8,265 bases of DNA from Christensenella sp. UBA1262 (GTDB lineage Bacteria > Bacillota > Clostridia > Christensenellales > CAG-917): positions 265 through 8,529 of the forward strand of contig DBVO01000015.1 in assembly GCA_002308215.1 (NCBI GenBank), in the 5' to 3' direction. Position 1 is the first letter of the stretch, and each line of letters begins with the position of its first letter. This document shows positions 4,885 to 8,265 of this stretch, piece after piece. Position numbers and translations under genes: made by a program. The notes under the pieces were generated by a model that was not told the origin of the DNA, made no database searches, and saw nothing but the letters and a program-made list of their open reading frames with translations.

Positions 4885-5754
4885 ATGGAAAACTTTGTTG
4901 AAGCTACTGGTACTTCTGTAGATATTGCAGTAGAAAAAGCACTAGTAGAATTAAATACAACAAGAGATAAAGTCGAAGTAGAAGTTCTTTCAAAAGGCGG
5001 TCTTTTTGGCCAAGCCAAAGTAAAGGTTGTTTTGAAAGACAATCTTGCAGATAAACTCGGTGAGTTTCTTAATGGAACTCTTGAGCGTATGGGACTTGTC
5101 TCTCGTGCTGAAATTAGCGAAGATAATGGAACAATCTATGCAACAATCAAAGGCGATGACAGCGGCGTAGCAATTGGTTATCGTGGAGAAACATTAGATG
5201 CGTTCCAATATCTTGCAGCAACCTTTTTAAACGAACAAAAGGGCGAATATAAAAAAGTGGTTATCGACTCTGAAAATTATCGCGAAAAGCGTAAAGAGAC
5301 ACTTACAGCACTTGCCCTTCGCCTTGCAGAGAAGTCTGTAAGACTTAGAAGAAAGATTGCTCTTGAACCAATGAACCCTTTTGAGCGTCGCATTATTCAC
5401 AGCGCATTAGCAGACAGCGAAATCGCTGGAACAGAAAGCGAAGGTGAAGAACCAGCTCGTTATATTGTAATTATTCCAAAGGGTGTTGAACTTAAAGATA
5501 ATCGCCCAATTAAGAACGGTGAAAGAGAAGAGCATCGCGGCGGAAAGAACAATAGAAAAGACAGACGCAGAGATGATAGACGCGATAGAAGAGACAGAAA
5601 GCCTCGCGAGAATAGATCATATAATGATGAGGTCGAAGTCGAAGATCGCAATGTATATCGTGGCTATTTCACAGAACAAGATGATTTTGTAAAGCCTTCT
5701 GTTCAAGGTGGGCCACCAAAATATAAGAGTTTTGGCGGGAACAAAAAGTTTTAA
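4885..5754 (+). CDS. jag: Jag/KhpB RNA-binding protein with Arg/Asp-rich tail
   Basis: 289 residues from ATG 4885. Jag (KhpB) is a cytoplasmic RNA-binding protein, usually encoded directly after yidC. In other Gram-positive bacteria it works with KhpA and affects cell division and envelope growth. Domains in order are Jag_N (1-52, with VEVLSKGGLFGQAKVKV), a KH domain (about 75-150) with the GxxG loop G98-Y-R-G101, and R3H (about 155-200) with R168-x3-H172 in NPFERRIIHSAL and SEGEEPARYIVI. Beyond about residue 200 is a ~90-residue tail. Residues 214-245 are almost entirely Arg, Asp, Lys, Glu and Asn with RRD/DRR repeats; the rest is acidic to Gly/Lys-rich, probably disordered. The chosen start has TAGGAG overlapping the yidC stop. 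The upstream in-frame ATG at 4840 lies inside yidC and is unlikely. Confidence 0.95.
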   Translation: MENFVEATGTSVDIAVEKALVELNTTRDKVEVEVLSKGGLFGQAKVKVVLKDNLADKLGEFLNGTLERMGLVSRAEISEDNGTIYATIKGDDSGVAIGYRGETLDAFQYLAATFLNEQKGEYKKVVIDSENYREKRKETLTALALRLAEKSVRLRRKIALEPMNPFERRIIHSALADSEIAGTESEGEEPARYIVIIPKGVELKDNRPIKNGEREEHRGGKNNRKDRRRDDRRDRRDRKPRENRSYNDEVEVEDRNVYRGYFTEQDDFVKPSVQGGPPKYKSFGGNKKF

Positions 5755-5757
5755 AAA

Positions 5758-7104
5758 ATGAGCACAATAGCAGCAGTTTCATCTCCAATAGGAGCAGGTG
5801 GTATCGGTATAGTGCGCATCTCTGGTGAGAATGCGTTGAAAATAGCCGATGCCATTTTCAATTTTGCTCACAAAACACAAGCAGACGAACAAAAAGGCAC
5901 TCGTCAACTTTGGCAACCACTTCATATGCACTTTGGAACATTCTGTGCAACAGATTTCAAAGATGCAGGTTATGCCGTGTATTTCCCAGCAAAACAGGCA
6001 TACACAGGGGAAGATACAGTTGAGTTTTATTTACATGGCGGTGTACGTATTGTTCAAGGTGCTCTAGACACATTGCTGAAGAATGGCGCTGTTATGGCAA
6101 AGAATGGAGAGTTTACAAAACGAGCATTCTTAAATGGCAGATTATCTCTTGCAGATGCAGAAGGCGTCATCGATATGATTAACGCGGAATCAGCGGCAGG
6201 TCTTCGTGCAGCATATAGACTTATGGAAGGAGACGTTGCAAAACGCATTAATCTCATTTTAGACCGTCTAGAAGAGCTTATAGCAACGATTGAAGCAACG
6301 CTTGATTATCCAGATGAAATGGAAGACGAAGTGCTCCCAAGCCTCGATGGCAATATCAAAGATATCCTTGGTAAGGTCGAAGACCTTATTGCAAGTGCAA
6401 AGAATGGTAAAATTGCTAAATACGGTTTAACAGTTGCGCTTGCAGGAAATCCAAATGCTGGCAAATCATCTTTAATGAATGCATTGCTTAAAGAGAATAG
6501 AGCTATAGTCACTCCAATTGCTGGCACAACAAGAGATACCGTCGAAGATAGTTTCGAATATGATGGTGTTAAAATAACACTGGTAGATACAGCTGGTATA
6601 AGAGAAAGTAAAGATCTTGTAGAAAGCGAAGGCGTAGAAAGAGCTAAAAAAGCTATAGATACAGCAGACGTTGTTTTGCATGTTATAGATAGTACGGATG
6701 GCGCTCCAGACGGCATAGAACTTTCTGGCAAACTTGTATTCGATGTATATAACAAGTGTGATTTATCTGGTGTTAAAAAGCCATTGTTTGACACATCAAA
6801 TAAGGCATTCTTTATAAGTGCAAAAACAGGTGATGGTGTAGATGCTGTTGCAAAAGAGATCGCTTCATTATTCAAAGAAAACAAAGTTGAAGGCGGAGAG
6901 CTAATAACATCGCAAAGACACGTATCGGCACTTTATGAAGCAAAACGAGCACTTGAAAGTGCGTTTGTGTCAAAAGATGCAACATTAGATGTTTTACTCA
7001 TAGACCTATCAAACGCATATAATGCGCTAGGTGAGATAACCGGAAAGACGGCTACAGAAGATGTAGTGGATTCAATCTTTAGTCGTTTTTGTGTTGGCAA
7101 ATAA
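5758..7104 (+). CDS. mnmE: tRNA uridine-5-carboxymethylaminomethyl modification GTPase MnmE
   Basis: 448 residues, typical for MnmE/TrmE. With MnmG it builds the 5-aminomethyl-type modification of wobble uridine U34 in several tRNAs, using a methylene-tetrahydrofolate-derived carbon. The N-terminal folate-binding domain begins STIAAVSSPIGAGGIGIVRISG (2-23) and includes YTGEDTVEFYLHGG (82-95) and GEFTKRAFLNGRLSLADAEGV (117-137). The embedded G domain has the P-loop GNPNAGKSS (230-238), G2 AGTTRDT (255-261), G3 DTAG (277-280), G4 NKCD (332-335) and SAK (354-356). The helical domain ends in the catalytic FCVGK (444-448, Cys445); FCIGK is the commoner form. It starts 3 bases after the jag stop with no good ribosome binding site, so translation is probably coupled. 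All key residues are present. Confidence 0.98.
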   Translation: MSTIAAVSSPIGAGGIGIVRISGENALKIADAIFNFAHKTQADEQKGTRQLWQPLHMHFGTFCATDFKDAGYAVYFPAKQAYTGEDTVEFYLHGGVRIVQGALDTLLKNGAVMAKNGEFTKRAFLNGRLSLADAEGVIDMINAESAAGLRAAYRLMEGDVAKRINLILDRLEELIATIEATLDYPDEMEDEVLPSLDGNIKDILGKVEDLIASAKNGKIAKYGLTVALAGNPNAGKSSLMNALLKENRAIVTPIAGTTRDTVEDSFEYDGVKITLVDTAGIRESKDLVESEGVERAKKAIDTADVVLHVIDSTDGAPDGIELSGKLVFDVYNKCDLSGVKKPLFDTSNKAFFISAKTGDGVDAVAKEIASLFKENKVEGGELITSQRHVSALYEAKRALESAFVSKDATLDVLLIDLSNAYNALGEITGKTATEDVVDSIFSRFCVGK

Positions 7105-7114
7105 GAGGTATACA

Positions 7115-8265
7115 ATGAAAGCTGATGTTGTCGTCATCGGTGGCGGGCACGCAGGTGTTGAAGCCGCATTGGCGAGTGCAAGACTTAATAAGAAAACAAT
7201 TATGCTGTGCCTAGATTTTGGCACAGTTTCTCTTATGCCTTGCAATCCATCTATTGGTGGCACAGCAAAAGGACACTTAGTTCGTGAAGTAGACGCACTT
7301 GGTGGTGAGATGGGCGTTATTGCAGACAAGGCGCTTTTACAAATAAAGATGCTTAATTCAGCAAAAGGTCCAGCAGTTTTCTCGCTTCGCGGACAAGAAG
7401 ACAAAAAGGTATACCACGAATTAATGCTTGATGTTGTTCGCAATACCAATAACCTTGAGGTTATTGATGATGAAGCTGTTGAGGTTGTTGCAAATGATTA
7501 CAAGGTTCAAGCAGTTGTAACCAAAAAAGGCGAAAGAATTGAGTGCGGAGCAGTAGTAATTGCGGCCGGCGTATATCTTAATGGCGAGATTATCATTGGT
7601 GATTATGTTAAGAAGAGCGGGCCAAGTGGATTTGCCCCAGCAAATGAACTTACAAAGAGTCTTTTAAAACTCGGGTTGCCAATTCGTCGCTTTAAAACGG
7701 GTACTCCAGCAAGAATTTATAGAGATAGCCTAGATTTTTCTAAGATGGAAATCCAAAGAGGTGAAGATTGTGACAGATTTTCATTTATGTCACCTCACGC
7801 GACCTTTGACGAAGAACCATGTTATCTTACATATACAAACGAGAAAACCCACAAGGTTATATTAGATAATATAGATCGTAGCCCATTGTATAACGGAACA
7901 ATAAAGAGCGTTGGTCCAAGATATTGCCCATCTATAGAAACAAAGATAGTTCGTTTCCAAGATAAAGAGCGTCATCAGATTTTTGTTGAACCAGAGGGAG
8001 CAAATAGTGAAGAAATGTACATTCAGGGCATGTCAACATCGCTTCCACATGATGTGCAAGAGCAGATGTATAGAACTTTGCCAGGTTTTGAAAATTGTAG
8101 ATTTGCTAAATATGGCTATGCAATAGAGTATGATTGTATTGATTCTTTATCTATGTATCCATCTCTTGAGAGTAAACTTGTTAGTGGATTATTCTCAGCT
8201 GGCCAGATTAATGGAAGCAGCGGATACGAGGAAGCAGCGGCACAAGGATTAATCGCAGGTATTAA
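7115..8265 (+). CDS. mnmG: tRNA uridine-5-carboxymethylaminomethyl modification protein MnmG, N-terminal part (3' end outside window)
   Basis: FAD-dependent partner of MnmE in wobble-uridine modification. 383 codons of a usual ~620 are present, from ATG 7115 to the window edge. Visible features are the dinucleotide-binding start GGGHAGVEAA (9-18), the CNPSIGG segment with conserved Cys43, KGPAVFSLRGQEDKK, FKTGTPARI (usually LKTGTPPR), PCYLTYTNEKTH, and GPRYCPSIETK with the second conserved Cys at 271. After these come HQIFVEPEG, GMSTSLP and, near the edge, LFSAGQINGSSGYEEAAAQGLIAGI. The C-terminal tRNA- and MnmE-binding helical domain is outside. AGAGGT (7104-7109), overlapping the end of the mnmE stop codon, is 5 bases before the ATG. 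It follows mnmE by 10 bases in the same operon, a classic pairing. Confidence 0.97.
   Translation, partial: MKADVVVIGGGHAGVEAALASARLNKKTIMLCLDFGTVSLMPCNPSIGGTAKGHLVREVDALGGEMGVIADKALLQIKMLNSAKGPAVFSLRGQEDKKVYHELMLDVVRNTNNLEVIDDEAVEVVANDYKVQAVVTKKGERIECGAVVIAAGVYLNGEIIIGDYVKKSGPSGFAPANELTKSLLKLGLPIRRFKTGTPARIYRDSLDFSKMEIQRGEDCDRFSFMSPHATFDEEPCYLTYTNEKTHKVILDNIDRSPLYNGTIKSVGPRYCPSIETKIVRFQDKERHQIFVEPEGANSEEMYIQGMSTSLPHDVQEQMYRTLPGFENCRFAKYGYAIEYDCIDSLSMYPSLESKLVSGLFSAGQINGSSGYEEAAAQGLIAGI

Noticed and set aside
6306..6884. Minus-strand reading frame of 192 codons opposite mnmE
   Set aside because: It is antisense to the conserved G domain of MnmE, has Ser/Thr/Pro-rich shadow composition, and no promoter or ribosome binding site is evident.
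1..8265. Mobile elements, CRISPR arrays, tRNA or rRNA genes, and recoded stop codons
   Set aside because: No transposase, long terminal repeats, regular spacers, tRNA-like T-loop sequences or in-frame TGA codons were seen in any of the conserved genes.

Overview
The window looks like a chromosomal segment from a low-GC, Gram-positive-type (Firmicutes/Clostridia-like) bacterium. The evidence is the AT-rich intergenic DNA, near-consensus sigma-A promoters, AGGAG-type ribosome binding sites, lipoprotein signal peptides (including one on YidC) and the conserved order rpmH-rnpA-yidD-yidC-jag-mnmE-mnmG. The standard genetic code fits every gene. No mobile element, CRISPR array, tRNA or rRNA is visible. 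A named genus cannot be given from the sequence alone.

Layout. Left part, minus strand: the first ~337 codons of argS (3' end outside the window), preceded by ychF 21 bases upstream; both are probably transcribed from a promoter at 2171-2199. A 10-bp-stem terminator (2232-2255) separates this unit from a short lipoprotein gene of unknown function (2284-2727, minus). Middle: a 217-bp divergent intergenic region (2728-2944) holds a minus-strand promoter overlapped by a palindrome and a perfect-consensus plus-strand promoter for rpmH. Right part, plus strand: one tightly packed operon, rpmH, rnpA, yidD, yidC, jag (khpB), mnmE and mnmG (cut by the window end). Its gaps are 10 bases or fewer, or the genes overlap, and no internal terminator is seen.

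How the genes work together. The plus-strand operon joins translation and RNA maturation (L34, RNase P protein), membrane protein insertion (YidD, YidC), an RNA-binding KH/R3H protein (Jag) and the two-protein wobble-uridine tRNA modification enzyme (MnmE-MnmG). The minus-strand unit adds another translation pair: YchF, a ribosome-associated ATPase, and arginyl-tRNA synthetase. This is the gene set usually found beside the replication origin, but dnaA is not the divergent neighbour of rpmH here and no DnaA boxes are visible.

Most of the window is ordinary housekeeping DNA. The departures worth attention are: a ~140-residue insertion in the outward-facing TM2-TM3 loop of YidC carrying a dockerin/EF-hand-like calcium loop; an Arg/Asp-rich tail on Jag; inverted repeats on both divergent promoters; and a hairpin in the ychF leader. 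No wholly new multi-gene system is visible.
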